Assembly (NCBI GenBank): GCA_964632995.1
Contig: CAZWDL010000059.1
Location: 1-43,513, forward strand
Direction: 5' to 3'
DNA: 43,513 nucleotides
Source: CAZWDL01 sp964632995
Lineage (GTDB): Bacteria > Bacteroidota > Bacteroidia > Chitinophagales > Saprospiraceae
The position numbers and the translations under genes were made by a program. The notes beneath the pieces are model-generated. The model ran no database searches, had not been told where the DNA came from, and saw nothing but the letters and a program-made list of their open reading frames with translations. Below are positions 16,245 to 25,357 of the stretch, one piece after another (position 1 is the first letter of the stretch; every line of letters starts with the position of its first letter).

Positions 16245-18606
16245 CTACTCATAGCGAAGGGCCTCGACCGGATTGCGCCCCGCCGCCCGCACTGCCTGGA
16301 AACTCACCGTCAGCGCTGCAATGAGCAGGGCGAAGCAGACCGCAAGGATAAAGGGCAGGGCCGACAGCTCCGTCCGGTAGGCGAAATCCTCCAGCCAGCG
16401 GCCGGCCAGCAGGTAGCCCACAGGAATAGCAATGAGGCTGGCAAGCAATACCCAACGGATAAAGTCTTTGACCAGCATCAAACTGAGTTGCTGGACCGAG
16501 GCCCCCATTATTTTGCGCACCCCGATCTCCTTGGTGCGCGCCACCGCGGCGTAGGTGGCCAGGCCAAACAGTCCGAGGATGGCGACCAGAATAGCCAGGA
16601 CGGTGGCGTATAGCAAGGCCTGCCCGAAGCGGCGGTACTCCTCATACAGGCCGGCAAAATCCTCGTCCAGAAAGGAAGAGCGCATGGGATGGACAGGTTC
16701 AACCTGCCGCCACATTCGCTCTACCGCAGCCAGTGTACCGGATAAATCATTCGCCGACAACAGCAGTCCGGCATAATTGTCGTTGTTGCCGGCGCCGATC
16801 AACAGGGGCCGGATGCGGCGGTCGAGGCTCTGAAAGTGATAGTCTTTGACTACTCCGATGATTCGGCTGTATTCGTCGTGGTGGGTGAACTTAATCTTTG
16901 CCGAAAAGGGATCTTCGATGTTGTACTCCCGGATGAAGGCCTCGTTTGACGACGTAGGCGCCCGCCGTATCCGAGGGGTGATCGCTGGAGAAAAAGCGCC
17001 CTTCGGCCATGTTGAGTCCCAGTACATTATCGTAGTGCTCATCGACGAAGAGCACGCGTGGGTACACCATCTCTTCCCGGCCCTCTATTTCGAAAGACCA
17101 GTCGGGATAGCCATGACCCGGCATGCGGGAAGCCGAGGTAACTGCTTTCACTCCGGGAATGCTGAGAAAGGCCTCCTGCATCCCCTCCAGTTTGCGATAA
17201 CCCTCATCGGTATTAAAGGAAACGGTCAGCACCTGATCGCCGGCGAAGCCCAGGTCCTGAGACATCATGTAATTGAGCTGCTTGTAGATAAACAGCATGA
17301 CGATAACCAGGACGACCGACATCGAGAACTGGATCACCACCAGCCCGCGGCGGAAGGCCTCTCCTCCCCTGCCGCGTACCAGTCCCTTCAGCACTTTGAC
17401 CGGCCGGTAGGAAGACATGACCAGCGCCGGATAGGCGCCGGCGAGCATTCCTACCAATATGGTGAGTCCCAGAAGGGGCAGCACCCAGAACAACCAGTCG
17501 CCCGCGAGGAAGGCCAGCTCCCGGTCCACGATCTGGTTGAAGCCAGGCAGGAACAACTCCACCAGCGCCACGGCTATTAACAATGCAACGAAGGCCTGTA
17601 CGATTGTTTCTACTAAAAACTGCGCGATGAGCTGCCCGCGGCGGGCGCCCGTCGCTTTGCGAACGCCCACCTCCCGGGCGCGTCCGGTGGCGCGGGCGGT
17701 CGACAGGTTGACGTAATTGATGCCGCCGATGAGCAGCACGATGAAGGCAATGAAGGCGAAAATGTATATGTATTTGATATCACCCGATTCGCCAGTAAAA
17801 CCGATGTCAGCCGAGTGCAGATGCATATCCGCCACCGGCTGCAAGCGCCACAGGGGCAGTTCATTGGGCCCGGGTTCGATGCCGATCTCTTCCCACTCTG
17901 CGAGCTTGAACTGATTAATGAGATGAGTGATTTTTTCTTCCAGACCTTTTATATGAGTCTGTTCGTGTACTTTGAGGTAGGTCGTGCGATTGTTCGAGTT
18001 CCAGTTTGGCGCTTCCCAGGTATAGCGGGTGTACACCTGGTAGGGAAGGTGCGTATTGCCCATGGAGGCCAGGACGCCGGTGACGACGAGGTCACGCTCA
18101 TCGTTGAAGCGCAACGTCTCGCCCACCGGATCGGCCGGACCGAAGAATTTTTCAGCTACTTCTTGGGAGAGTACAACGGCATTGGGCGCCTCCAGCGCGT
18201 CGAGGCGGCGGCCGTAGCGGAAAGGCAACGCGATCACGTCAAAAAAGGTGCTGTCGACCATCGCCACCTCCTCAACGAAAATTTTATTATTCCGGTACTC
18301 CATCATCGTCTCCCCGGCAGCAGAGAGACCGGCGGCCTGGGCCACTTCGGGGAAGTCGGCAACTAATTGTTCGGCCAGCGGGTCGGGAGTCCATCCTGTG
18401 CTGTTACCGCTTTCCCACTGCCGGTAAACGCGGTGGAGCTGATCTTTAGCGGGCAGCCACTGGTCATAGCTAAGCTCATTTTTTACGTAGAGTAAAATCA
18501 AAACGGCCACAGCCATGCCCAGCGCCAGGCCACCGATGTTGATGGAGGAATAGAGCTTGCTTTTCCACAGGTTGCGGAGGGCGGTGTTCAGGTAGTTGCG
18601 GAACAT
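16245..18606 (-). pseudogene. MacB/FtsX-type ABC transporter permease C, broken by a 1-bp insertion
   Basis: Two overlapping frames encode one permease. Residues from MFRNYLNTALRNLWKSK to GAYVV are read from 18606. The remainder, from NEAFIREYNIEDPF to NPVEALRYE, lies in another frame ending at 16245. The break is at the TTT run 16945-16947: with one base fewer the frame joins as GAYVV-NEAFIREY, giving a ~787-residue protein like its neighbours. All FtsX motifs are otherwise intact (ARATGRAREVGVRKATGA; ARTKEIGVRKIMGASV). The clean single-base lesion means a recent mutation, a phase-variable homopolymer or a sequencing error are all possible. It lies 3' of the M48 gene, which is on the other strand. 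Confidence 0.8.
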
Positions 18607-18787
18607 AGGTCAGTCGGGTTTTTAGGTGGAAACCTGGTTGGATTAGTTTTGGTTACTGGTTTAAGGAGAAAATCTTTGGGAAAGAGTTGCATCTGGAGAT
18701 AAGTCAGCAAGGTGGGTTATGCCAGCAGAAGAAACTAGAGCTAAAGTATTAACCCGCTTCCAATCCCTTACTTCCATAAGCTTTAGT

Positions 18788-18795
18788 TATTTTTG
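18788..18795 (+). promoter_or_regulatory. -7 promoter box TATTTTTG abutting the M48 start
   Basis: TATTTTTG ends only 4 bases before the ATG at 18800. A start site 4-7 bases downstream of this box would give a leaderless or nearly leaderless mRNA for the protease gene. The same eight bases occur at 6490-6497 on the other strand. Confidence 0.5.
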
Positions 18796-18799
18796 CACC

Positions 18800-20041
18800 A
18801 TGAGTCCAGAATTGATATTAACGCTGATCATCATTATTTTTCTCGCCTCCTGGATACTGGGGCGGGTTCTGAGCTGGCTGAACATGCGCAGCCATGATTT
18901 GACCGTTCCCGAAGAGGTGGAAGGCGAGGTTGATCCCGAGGAATACGAGCGATCGCATGCTTACCACCGGGCCAATTACCGGCTCGGCTGGATGGAATCG
19001 GTCCTGAGCCTGGTTCTCATCCTTTTCCTGCTGCTGAGCGGGGGCTTCGGATGGCTGGACGCTCAGTTGCGGCAGGTCACGGATCATTTTATTTTACTAC
19101 CGCTGCTGTATTTCGGAGTTCTGGGTTTTGCGAGCGACCTGCTCTCACTGCCATTTCAGCTTTACCAAACCTTCGGCATCGAAGAGCGCTTTGGTTTCAA
19201 TAAATCTACGGTGGCTACCTTCTGGATGGATAAATTAAAAGGCTACTTACTAAGCATAATCATTGGAGGCGGGGTGCTGGCCGTATTTCTCTGGCTGGTG
19301 CAGGAACTCGGGCAGGGCTTCTGGATCTGGTTCTGGGTATTCGCCACGGTATTCATGATCGTGATGAACCTGTTTTACACCAGCTGGTTGCTGCCCATTT
19401 TCAACAAGCTGACTCCTCTGGAGGATGATGAACTCCGGAAGGCTATTGAGAACTATGCCCAAAAGGTGGAATTTCCCCTCACCAATATCCTGGTCATGGA
19501 CGGCTCACGCCGGAGCAGCAAAGCCAATGCCTTTTTCTCCGGGCTCGGCAAGCGTAAGAAGGTAGTGCTGTTTGACACGCTGATCGAGCAGCTGAAGCAG
19601 AAAGAACTCGTGGCCGTCCTGGCGCATGAAGTGGGTCACTATAAAAAGCAGCACATTATAACCGGATTGGTACTTGGCATATTGCAGACGGGGCTTATGC
19701 TGTTCATCCTCAGTCTATTCATCGATAGCCCCGAACTTTCCTTGGCGTTAGGGGGCGATCAACTGGCGATCCATCTCAATTTGCTGGCTTTCGGCCTGCT
19801 TTATAGCCCGATCTCCACACTACTCGGCATCGGAATGAATATCGTTTCCCGCCGCCACGAGTATCAGGCCGACCGGTTTGCCGCAGAAACCTATGACGCC
19901 GAATCCCTCGGCTCTGCGCTCATCGAACTGCACCTCAATACGCTGAGCAATCTCACGCCCCATCCGGCTTATGTTTTTGTCAACTATTCCCATCCGCCGC
20001 TGGTGCAGAGGTTAAGGGCGCTGGAGGAAGAAAAAGATTAG
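18800..20041 (+). CDS. M48-family membrane metallopeptidase (Ste24/CAAX-protease-1-like)
   Basis: A 413-residue integral-membrane zinc protease. The start is placed at ATG 18800 (the open frame reaches 18719) because a -7 box ends 4 bp before it and the first residues (MSPELILTLIIIIFLASWIL) form TM1. The N-terminal M48 region has several membrane helices. The zinc motif HEVGH lies in AVLAHEVGHYKKQH, and the third ligand Glu in RRHEYQADRFAAE. Related proteins trim prenylated or misfolded membrane proteins; in bacteria a role in membrane-protein quality control is likely. It is the only plus-strand gene inside the permease array, sitting between permeases B and C, so it probably inserted there or marks where two operons were joined. 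Confidence 0.88.
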   Translation: MSPELILTLIIIIFLASWILGRVLSWLNMRSHDLTVPEEVEGEVDPEEYERSHAYHRANYRLGWMESVLSLVLILFLLLSGGFGWLDAQLRQVTDHFILLPLLYFGVLGFASDLLSLPFQLYQTFGIEERFGFNKSTVATFWMDKLKGYLLSIIIGGGVLAVFLWLVQELGQGFWIWFWVFATVFMIVMNLFYTSWLLPIFNKLTPLEDDELRKAIENYAQKVEFPLTNILVMDGSRRSSKANAFFSGLGKRKKVVLFDTLIEQLKQKELVAVLAHEVGHYKKQHIITGLVLGILQTGLMLFILSLFIDSPELSLALGGDQLAIHLNLLAFGLLYSPISTLLGIGMNIVSRRHEYQADRFAAETYDAESLGSALIELHLNTLSNLTPHPAYVFVNYSHPPLVQRLRALEEEKD

Positions 20042-20426
20042 AGCGTGTTAACTCTTCTTTCTTTGACTAGACTTTAAACGCCAGACATCAGATGCTGGAC
20101 GCCAGATCGCTTATCTTTGATTATCAAAGCTTTACAACTATTCTGTATCAGAGCCTGGCCAGGAAAAACAATCTACTACACTTTTGATTATCAATGACTT
20201 GCCGTCTGGGATCTGAAATCCGGCATCTGGCTTCCAAAGTCCAGTTATTAATCGCACGTCGCTTAGTAGATCTGAAAAGAGATTCCCGGTTTCAGATCTA
20301 CTAAACTTCTACACAGCGAGTCCGACCGGACGGTCCGTAGGAAGGGCGAAGCCCTAAACTAAACTAAACTAATTTTAAGGTACAACTTCACGTTAAATAC
20401 GTACACCCTCGAAGGTTTCGTAAATA
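20042..20426. repeat. Gene-free spacer with CCAGA/TCTGG words and a 15-bp hairpin
   Basis: No gene is seen. At 20080-20106 the words ATCAGATGCTGGACGCCAGA occur, and at 20201-20243 similar words appear in the opposite orientation (GTCTGGGATCTGAAATCC). TTTGATTATCA is repeated at 20116-20126 and 20183-20193. A perfect 15-bp hairpin (20263-20277 with 20290-20304, arms TTAGTAGATCTGAAA) may stop M48 transcription. The last ~60 bases, up to the echo at 20427, match the region downstream of permease C (from about 16164). Confidence 0.6.
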
Positions 20427-20471
20427 TCACTCATACCGCAGCGCCTCCACCCGACGGGTCTCCACCCTTCG
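20427..20471 (-). other. In-frame echo of the permease C-terminus after the stop of permease B
   Basis: After the TAG stop of permease B (20472-20474), the same frame reads RRVETRRVEALRYE and then TGA (20427-20429). It parallels the echo after permease C, and the downstream flanks of both are similar (AAGGTTTCGTAAA then TCACTCATACCGCAGCG on the plus strand). Confidence 0.65.
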
Positions 20472-22193
20472 CTACTCGTAACGAAGGGCTTCGACCGGAT
20501 TCCGCCACGCCGCCCTGATCGCCTGCGTGCTCACCGTCACCAGCGCGATGGCCAGGGCGATCAGCGCCGCCGCCAGAAAGATCCATAACGGCAAATTGGT
20601 TTGGTACTCGAAATCGCGCAGCCACTGGCGGGCGAAATAGTAACCGATCGGCAGGGCGATGAGGTAGGCCAGCGCCACCCATTTGGTGAATTCGCTCGAC
20701 AGCAAGGTGAAAATATCAAAAGGCGAAGCTCCCATTATTTTGCGAACGCCGATCTCCTTGGTACGTTTCTCAGCCGTCAAGGTCGCCAGGGCGAAGAGCC
20801 CCAGACAGGCTACGAAGATGGCCAGGCCGGCGAAGAGCAGAAAAATGCCCCCCGTGCGTTGCTCGGCCTCGTACATGGACTCGAAGCGTTCGTCGAGGAA
20901 GGAATAGCTGAAAGGCTGGCCGGGAGCCATATCGCGCCACTCTGATTCCACCCGGCGGATCAGGGCGCCGGGATTGTCAGACTGGTAGCGGACGGCCAGA
21001 TAACCAGAGGAACGGCCCAGGAACAGCCCCAGCGCGTCAACGGTTTCGCGCAGCGATTCATAGTGAAAATCCTGGACCAAACCGATCACATGGTAGGTCA
21101 CAATATTACTCATATCCTGGTTCGGCGGCCCGTCGAAGGTGCTGATGCGCTTACCGATGGGTTCATCGAAACCGTAGAGCGATACGGCCCGTTCGTTGAG
21201 AATGACGGCGTTGGAGTCGGTGGGCATATCGGGGGAGAAATTACGGCCTGCCACCAGTTTCATACCCAGGGTGGGGATATAATCATGATCGACCGTCCAC
21301 ATCTGGGTGGAGACGGAATTAGTCTCTGTCATTTTGCCTTCCGGCCACATGGTATTGTCGGAACGGGAGGAGCGCACCGGCAGGTAGCTGCTGAAAGAGG
21401 CCGAACGCACTTCCTGCAGCTGCTCCATCTGCTGTTTGAAAGACTCGCGCTGCCCCGCCAACGCATAAGCATCGTGCAGGAGCAGCACCTGCTCGCGGTC
21501 GAAGCCCAGCTTCTTATGCCGGATAAAATTCAGCTGCTGATTGATGACCAGGGTGCCGATAATTAGAAAGATGGAGATGACAAACTGAAAGACCACCAGT
21601 CCGTTGCGAAAGATGCCGCTGCGCATGCCCGCGCGAATTTTGCCTTTGAGGGTATCCACGGGCCGGAAAGCCGAAAGGTAAAAAGCCGGATAAACCCCCG
21701 CCAGTAAGCCTAGGAGGAGCGCCCCGATCAACAAACCTCCCCAAAATAGCGGATCGGCATAAGGTAGATTCAGCTCCGTCCCCAACAAGGATCCAAAGTA
21801 ATGGACCCCAAGACCGGCGATGCCCATCGCCAGCACAAAAGCGATCAGGCTCATTAGCGTCGATTCGGTGAGAAACTGACCGATGAGGTCGGATTTGATC
21901 GCTCCCAGCGTTTTTCGTACGCCCACCTCTTTGGCGCAGTTCGAAGAGCGGGCCGTGGCCAGGTTCATGAAGTTGATGCCGGCAATCAGCAGGATGAACA
22001 GAGCGATACTGGAGAAAATATACACGTATTTGATATCGCTGTTGGTCTCCAGCTCTGCAATGCGATTGGAGGTGAGGTGAATGTCCTGTAACGGTTGCAG
22101 TGTATACCAGACACCCTGGCCGGTGGCCTCCACCTCTTCGATGGTTTTGTCGAGAATCTGTACGATCTGGGGACCGGCGTATTTTTTAAATAA
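20472..22193 (-). pseudogene. ABC transporter permease B, missing its N-terminal third
   Basis: The reading frame begins without a start at about 22193 (LFKKYAGPQIVQILDKTIEE) and runs to NPVEALRYE at 20472. It holds the end of the first periplasmic domain (LQPLQDIHLTSN), the first FtsX unit (INFMNLATARSSNCAKEVGV-RKTLGAIK), the second periplasmic domain and the second FtsX unit (KRTKEIGVRKIMGASPFDIF). About 230 N-terminal residues, including TM1, are missing. The missing part is not simply frameshifted: the DNA upstream belongs to a different permease (A), which already contains the corresponding first FtsX segment. An internal ATG at 22133 exists, but the product would lack TM1. Confidence 0.75.
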
Positions 22194-23208
22194 AACTCTC
22201 CGACAGAAAGCGCCCGATCAATTGCCGGCGCGTCGCCCCCACTTCCTTACCGTACCGGCTGGAGCGAGCCGTCATCAGGTTGATGTAGTTTATGCAGGCA
22301 ATGAAAAGGATAAACAAACCGACCGCACCAAAAAGATACACATAGGTGATGCCGCTTTTCCCCCGGTTGTAATCGCTTTGAACCCCCTGAGAGAAGAAAT
22401 GAAAATCCCGTAGGGACTGCAACTCAAAATAGCTGTACGCCTCTTTTTCATCCTCGGTGCTGCGCGCTAGAATCAGCTCGTTGAGGTCCTCTTCCACAAG
22501 CTCCGGATTGGCTTCTTCCTCCAGCTTGAGATAAGTCAGCCAGTTGTTGGATCGCCAGTCGGTGGAAGCCATTTTATCGTACCAGGGTGCTGATTTCAAG
22601 GTGCTGTGAGACATCAGCGCCGGAAAGTCGAGATGAGAGTTTTCCGGAATAGGAGCGAAAACCCCGGTTACCGTCAATTCCTGCCCGCGATCGGTTTGAA
22701 GCACTTTACCTATTGGATCTGTATCGCTGAAGAGGCGCTTTGCCAAACCATGAGAGAGTACGACCGACCCAGGTTCCTTGAGGGCACTCTGCGGATCGCC
22801 ACTTTCCAGCGGAAAAGTCAGTACATCGAACAGATGCTGCTCTGCGGCAATGTAGTGCTCATAGGCCGTTTTCCGGTTTTCTTCATTGGTCAGCAGAACA
22901 CGGCCCAGCTGCAACATTTTGAAGGCGTCGGCTACCCCGGCAACCTCCTCCCTTGCACCCGTTGATGCATTGAAGGAAACCTGCGCAATCCGCTGATCCC
23001 CGCCCGACGGAGAGCTTTGCTGCTCGACCACCCGGTAGATGCGGTCGGCATCAGCGTGGAAATTGTCGAAGGTGAGTTCCCGGTAGAGGTAAAGTACGAT
23101 AAACAGGACTGCCGTCAGGCTAAGCGTCAGCCCGAGCAGATTAAGTGAAAAGTGGAAGCGGTTGCGGAGGAGGCTCCGCAACGCGACTTTAAGGTCACTG
23201 GGTTTCAT
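22186..23208 (-). pseudogene. ABC transporter permease A, truncated after its first FtsX helix
   Basis: From ATG 23208 it encodes a normal permease start (ALRSLLRNRFHFSLNLLGLT), TM1, a complete first periplasmic domain and the first FtsX helix (INYINLMTARSSRYGKEVG). It ends SESFI at a TAA (22186-22188) created at the junction with permease B. The coupling loop is also damaged: the expected KEVGVRK-LGATRRQ reads KEVGATRRQ, an in-frame loss of about six residues. The 340-residue product has about 40% of normal length and lacks the second unit. It is the first permease after the ATPase (121-bp gap), so the operon's nearest permease is broken. Confidence 0.78.
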
Positions 23209-23329
23209 GTCGGGTGATTTAAAAGTTGGCGGTTGAAGAGTTGGCAGTTGAAAGGTCGGCGGTTTGAAAGGTTAACCGCACCTGCCAACGGTCACCCCGT
23301 CAACTTTTCAACCTATCAACTTTCCATCC
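23209..23329. repeat. Spacer of GTTGGCGGTTGAA words between ATPase and permease A
   Basis: Words AGTTGGCGGTTGAAG, AGTTGGCAGTTGAAAGG and GTCGGCGGTTTGAAAGG follow one another at 23224-23271. The complementary words (GTCAACTTTTCAACC, ATCAACTTTCC) occur at 23299-23325, so the spacer can fold on itself. CGGGTGATTT (23211-23220) is shared with the exporter leader near 25503. Confidence 0.6.
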
Positions 23330-24019
23330 TTACAGCATCTGCTTGGCCACCATATTCTCGGTGACGACCTGCCCGTCGAGCAGGCGGATGATGCGGTTGC
23401 CGAATTCGGCGCAGTACTGGGAGTGCGTCACCATGATGATGGTAGCGCCTTCGTTATTGAGATGGACCAGGGTTTTCATCACGTCGTTGCCGTTGGCGCT
23501 GTCGAGGTTACCGGTAGGTTCATCAGCCAGGATCAGCTTGGGGTTGTTGACGATAGCGCGGGCGACGGCGACGCGCTGCTGCTGACCGCCGGAGAGCTGC
23601 TGCGGAAAGTGATTTTTACGATGCATCATATTCATCCTTTCCAGCACCTCTTCTACTCGCTCTTTACGTTCCTTGGAACTCACTTTCGTGTAAATGAGCG
23701 GCAGTTCCACGTTTTCAAACACCGTCAATTCATCAATGAGGTTAAAGCTCTGAAAGATGAAGCCAATGTTGTTCTTCCGCAGCTGCGAGCGTTTGCGCTC
23801 TGAATAATTGGATACTTCATGATCCAGGAAGTGATAATCTCCCCCGGAAGGATTATCGATCAGACCGACTATATTTAACAAGGTGGACTTACCACATCCG
23901 GAAGGCCCCATGATGGAGACGAACTCACCTTCCTTGATTTCTACATCCACATTGTTGAGGGCAGTCGTTTCCACCTCTTCGGTGCGGTAAACTTTAGTGA
24001 GACTTTTGGTGCGAATCAT
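23330..24019 (-). CDS. ABC transporter ATP-binding protein (LolD/MacB type)
   Basis: A 229-residue ATPase that should energise the permeases of this locus. Walker A is GPSGCGKST at residues 38-46, the Q-loop is in GFIFQSFNLI near 87-96, the signature is LSGGQQQRVAVARA near 142, Walker B is LILADEPTGNLD near 160, and the H-loop is in MVTHS near 195. These features and its size match the LolD/MacB/FtsE subfamily, which pairs with FtsX-fold permeases. It follows the membrane-fusion gene with an 81-bp gap and precedes permease A by 121 bp. It is the only such ATPase in the window for five permease loci, so sharing is likely. Confidence 0.93.
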   Translation of the reverse strand: MIRTKSLTKVYRTEEVETTALNNVDVEIKEGEFVSIMGPSGCGKSTLLNIVGLIDNPSGGDYHFLDHEVSNYSERKRSQLRKNNIGFIFQSFNLIDELTVFENVELPLIYTKVSSKERKERVEEVLERMNMMHRKNHFPQQLSGGQQQRVAVARAIVNNPKLILADEPTGNLDSANGNDVMKTLVHLNNEGATIIMVTHSQYCAEFGNRIIRLLDGQVVTENMVAKQML

Positions 24020-24100
24020 GATCGTTAATGGTTTGTGGTGCAGGGCAGCAGCGCCTGCGAAATCTTGAAATAATTATTTCAGGTGATTTTCATTTAAAGG

Positions 24101-25357
24101 TTACTTCAACACCAGCTCATCCTTATCCCCGAAGTTCTCATAGCTAGAGACAATCACTACATCGCCGGGTTGCAGGCCGTCGATCACTTCGTAGTAGTTA
24201 GGATTTTGACGGCCGATCCGGATATCGCGCTTATGGGCTACATCGGTTCCTTTCCCGACGATGTAAACCCAGTTGCCGCCGGTCGACTGATAGAAGCCGC
24301 CTTTGGCCAGCAAGGTGGCCTGGGTTTCATCGCTGAGTGAAAGTTTCAGGGAGATGGTCTGTCCACGTTTGATATTTTCAGGACGTTCGCCGGTAAAGAC
24401 CAGGTCGACCTCAAAGGCGCCGTTGGTTACCGTCGGGTATATTTTCTTGATGCGCAGATTGTAGGTTTGCCCGTTCATGGTAAAGGAGCCCTCCTGTTGA
24501 GGGAAAACACGGGAGATGTAAAACTCATCGACGCGGGCGCGGAGTTTATAATCGTCGAGCACGTCCATCTGGGCGATACGAGCGCCTTCCGTGATCAGCT
24601 CGCCCACTTCCGAATCCATGGAGGAAAGCTGGCCGCTGATCGGGGCACGCACCGTCAGGTGATCAAGGCTCTGCTTGGCTACCTTCAGGTTGCGTTCCAT
24701 CAGATCGAGTGTTGTTTTCATCTGATTTTCCTGCAAAGCATTGGCCAGGCTGTCTTTTTGAATCGTGGCAATAAGCAGATCCCGGCGGCGCAGCAGGTGC
24801 TCGTATTCCGCTTTTGTTTCTTCATAGTCCACCTGAGAGATTACTTTTTCACTGAAGAGCTCCTTATTTCGACGAGTGCGATCGTCAAACAGGTCAATTT
24901 GGAAATCGATATTCAAAGCCAGTTCACGCAAGTTGAGTGACTGTTGTTCCCGCAGTACCTCGTTGCTGCGGATAGCGTTGATCTGTTGAATGATCTGGGC
25001 TTCCTGATTCAGCACCTGGAGCTGCAGGTCGGGATTAGACAGGCGCATGATTTGTTGTCCTTCCTCGACCATACTGCCGTCTTCTACAAATATTTCCTCG
25101 ATACGGCCGCTCTCCACCGCGTCAATGTATACGGTTTTGATCGGCTCTACGGTGCCGAAAAGGGTGATGTATTCTTTAAAAACTCCTTCGTTAATGGTGT
25201 CGGTCAGCAGGCGCTCGCCTTGCACATTAAGACGGGAAGTGCCCGCATCGCGCAGGATGGCGGAAATCAGGACGCCCAGAGCGGCGATGGCCACCGTGTA
25301 CAGCCCGATTTTCTTAATGTTGAATCTGTTCTTTTTTATCTTCTTGTCCATGCTCAT
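24101..25357 (-). CDS. HlyD/MacA-type periplasmic adaptor (membrane-fusion protein)
   Basis: A 418-residue adaptor expected to link the inner-membrane transporter to an outer-membrane channel or substrate. A cytoplasmic basic start (MSMDKKIKKNRFNIKK) and one TM helix (residues ~17-36) anchor it. A lipoyl-like half (AVESGRIEEIFVEDGSMVEE) precedes a long coiled-coil hairpin (~residues 120-235). The second lipoyl half follows (LTVRAPISGQLSSMDSEVGE), then beta-barrel and membrane-proximal domains up to GDVVIVSSYENFGDKDELVL. It is the first gene of the export operon, preceded by a sigma-54 promoter and two putative activator sites. No TolC-like outer-membrane gene lies in the window. Confidence 0.9.
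   Translation of the reverse strand: MSMDKKIKKNRFNIKKIGLYTVAIAALGVLISAILRDAGTSRLNVQGERLLTDTINEGVFKEYITLFGTVEPIKTVYIDAVESGRIEEIFVEDGSMVEEGQQIMRLSNPDLQLQVLNQEAQIIQQINAIRSNEVLREQQSLNLRELALNIDFQIDLFDDRTRRNKELFSEKVISQVDYEETKAEYEHLLRRRDLLIATIQKDSLANALQENQMKTTLDLMERNLKVAKQSLDHLTVRAPISGQLSSMDSEVGELITEGARIAQMDVLDDYKLRARVDEFYISRVFPQQEGSFTMNGQTYNLRIKKIYPTVTNGAFEVDLVFTGERPENIKRGQTISLKLSLSDETQATLLAKGGFYQSTGGNWVYIVGKGTDVAHKRDIRIGRQNPNYYEVIDGLQPGDVVIVSSYENFGDKDELVLK

Noticed and set aside
16245..17042. Separate 265-residue permease gene
   Set aside because: It is the second half of permease C in a shifted frame; removing one base at 16945-16947 joins the two.
20042..20426. tRNA or small RNA gene after the M48 protease
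   Set aside because: No T-arm GGTTCGAATCC-like sequence or acceptor stem; the structure is explained by a hairpin and word repeats.
23211..23325. CRISPR array from repeated GTTGGCGGTTGAA words
   Set aside because: Repeats are short, degenerate and without regular spacers; no cas genes are present.
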